From Cytidiella melzeri (lineage: Eukaryota; Basidiomycota; Agaricomycetes; Polyporales; Irpicaceae), in the NCBI GenBank assembly GCA_022592445.1, contig JABYQR010000609.1, forward strand, positions 1 through 16,494: DNA of 16,494 bases, in the 5' to 3' direction. A program made the translations under genes and the position numbers. Under the pieces are notes generated by a model. The model saw only the letters and a list, made by a program, of their open reading frames with translations. It did no database searches and was not told the DNA's origin. This document shows positions 15,984-16,494 of this stretch, piece after piece (the stretch's first letter is position 1; each line of letters begins with the position of its first letter).

Positions 15984-16494
15984 TCACCAGCTATGGAAGT
16001 CGCGGCGGAGCTCGACGCTCAGGGAGATGGGGTTGTAGTCGTACTTCTCGCCTGCAGGAGTACGAGAACGCACGCCAGCCTCGTAGCTAGCGCGAGTATG
16101 CGCATAGGCGGGGGGAATGATGCCGACGAGGGCGGAGTAGAAGATGTGCTGGGGGAATTCAATCCCTTTGGAGAGAATCTTTGAGTACAAGTTGTGCGCG
16201 TTGTCGAGTAGTTTGTCCATTTCGTGGACAGGACGGCGGAGGGAGAAGAGTTGGAAAATTTCGTTCGCGTCCGACATAGTGAAGTTGGCTCGAAACATTC
16301 GGAGAGTTTCTCCATGAGTCTGTGAGGCGCGGTCTCGTTGAGATAGTTCACCATCACGGAGTCCGCGATGTGTCCCGCGAGGACGTTGAAGACGGCCCGT
16401 TGGACCTCTTGAGGAATGGTCAGACCACCCCTGTAGCTGTAGAAATCGACAATAGTCGACATTGCAGTATCGACGCGGAATTTCCACATCGGCA
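15984..16494 (-). pseudogene. gag: Copia gag N-terminal part, frameshifted and cut by the window end
   Basis: The first part is read in one frame (WKFRVDTAMSTIVDFYSYRGGLTIPQEVQRAVF... NYLNE..PHRLMEKLSE), the rest in another (MFRANFTMSDANEIFQLFSL...IEFPQHIFYSALVGIIPPAY). This is the pattern of copia UBN2-type Gag, where W and the L..F/L..L helices recur. The switch is near 16298, where one A seems to be missing from a short A run on the coding strand. The second part stops at TGA 15984-15986, probably from CGA. The true start and the 5' LTR lie outside the window. Confidence 0.8.

Noticed and set aside
1..16494. CRISPR array, prokaryotic operons, phage or secondary-metabolism genes
   Set aside because: No spaced repeats and no such genes; all coding matter is retrotransposon-derived and shows eukaryotic element structure.

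Overview
This window is a nest of LTR retrotransposons with no recognisable host gene, tRNA, rRNA or CRISPR array. Element types (a Ty3/gypsy chromovirus with a C-terminal chromodomain, a Ty1/copia element and several solo LTRs with 5-bp target duplications), the moderate base composition and the very short intron-like signals point to a fungus, most likely a basidiomycete. That assignment is inference; nothing here names the species.

Layout. Bases 1-370 are unassigned and may be the tail of another LTR. Bases 371-4419 are gypsy copy A on the minus strand: a scrap of pol, a gag with two stops, a broken upstream ORF ('ORF0'), the leader, and 34 bp of its 5' LTR. A is cut by a solo LTR of a second family (538-1249, perfect TSD gacag) and by a solo LTR of its own family (3212-3969, TSD acatt/acgtt). 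Bases 4420-11429 are gypsy copy B, same family, plus strand, apparently inserted in the LTR of A: intact 756-bp 5' LTR, leader, ORF0, gag, then a pol broken by seven one-base deletions and three stops, ending in integrase and chromodomain. B has no 3' LTR here because a copia element (minus strand, 11430 to the window end) lies in its 3' region. The copia RNase H is split by a third gypsy-family solo LTR (11914-12669, perfect TSD gatgc), probably the youngest insertion.

How the parts work. In the gypsy family the LTR has a TATA box, and about 34 nt downstream a 10-nt sequence that is the exact complement of a site 2 nt after the 5' LTR. This is the arrangement expected of Tf1/sushi-type self-primed reverse transcription. 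Gag and Pol are joined by a -1 frame overlap at a run of six T followed 5 nt later by a 7-bp stem. The R/U5 part of all three full LTRs carries a 67-68 nt intron-like segment (GTAAGC, TACTAAC, TAG). An unrecognised 242-codon ORF0 precedes gag in the same frame, separated by one TAG.

State. B's gag is open, but its pol is dead. The copia has three nonsense codons, one frameshift and a YVDD-box change to HVND, so it is dead too. Many stops fit C-to-T changes, several at CpG.
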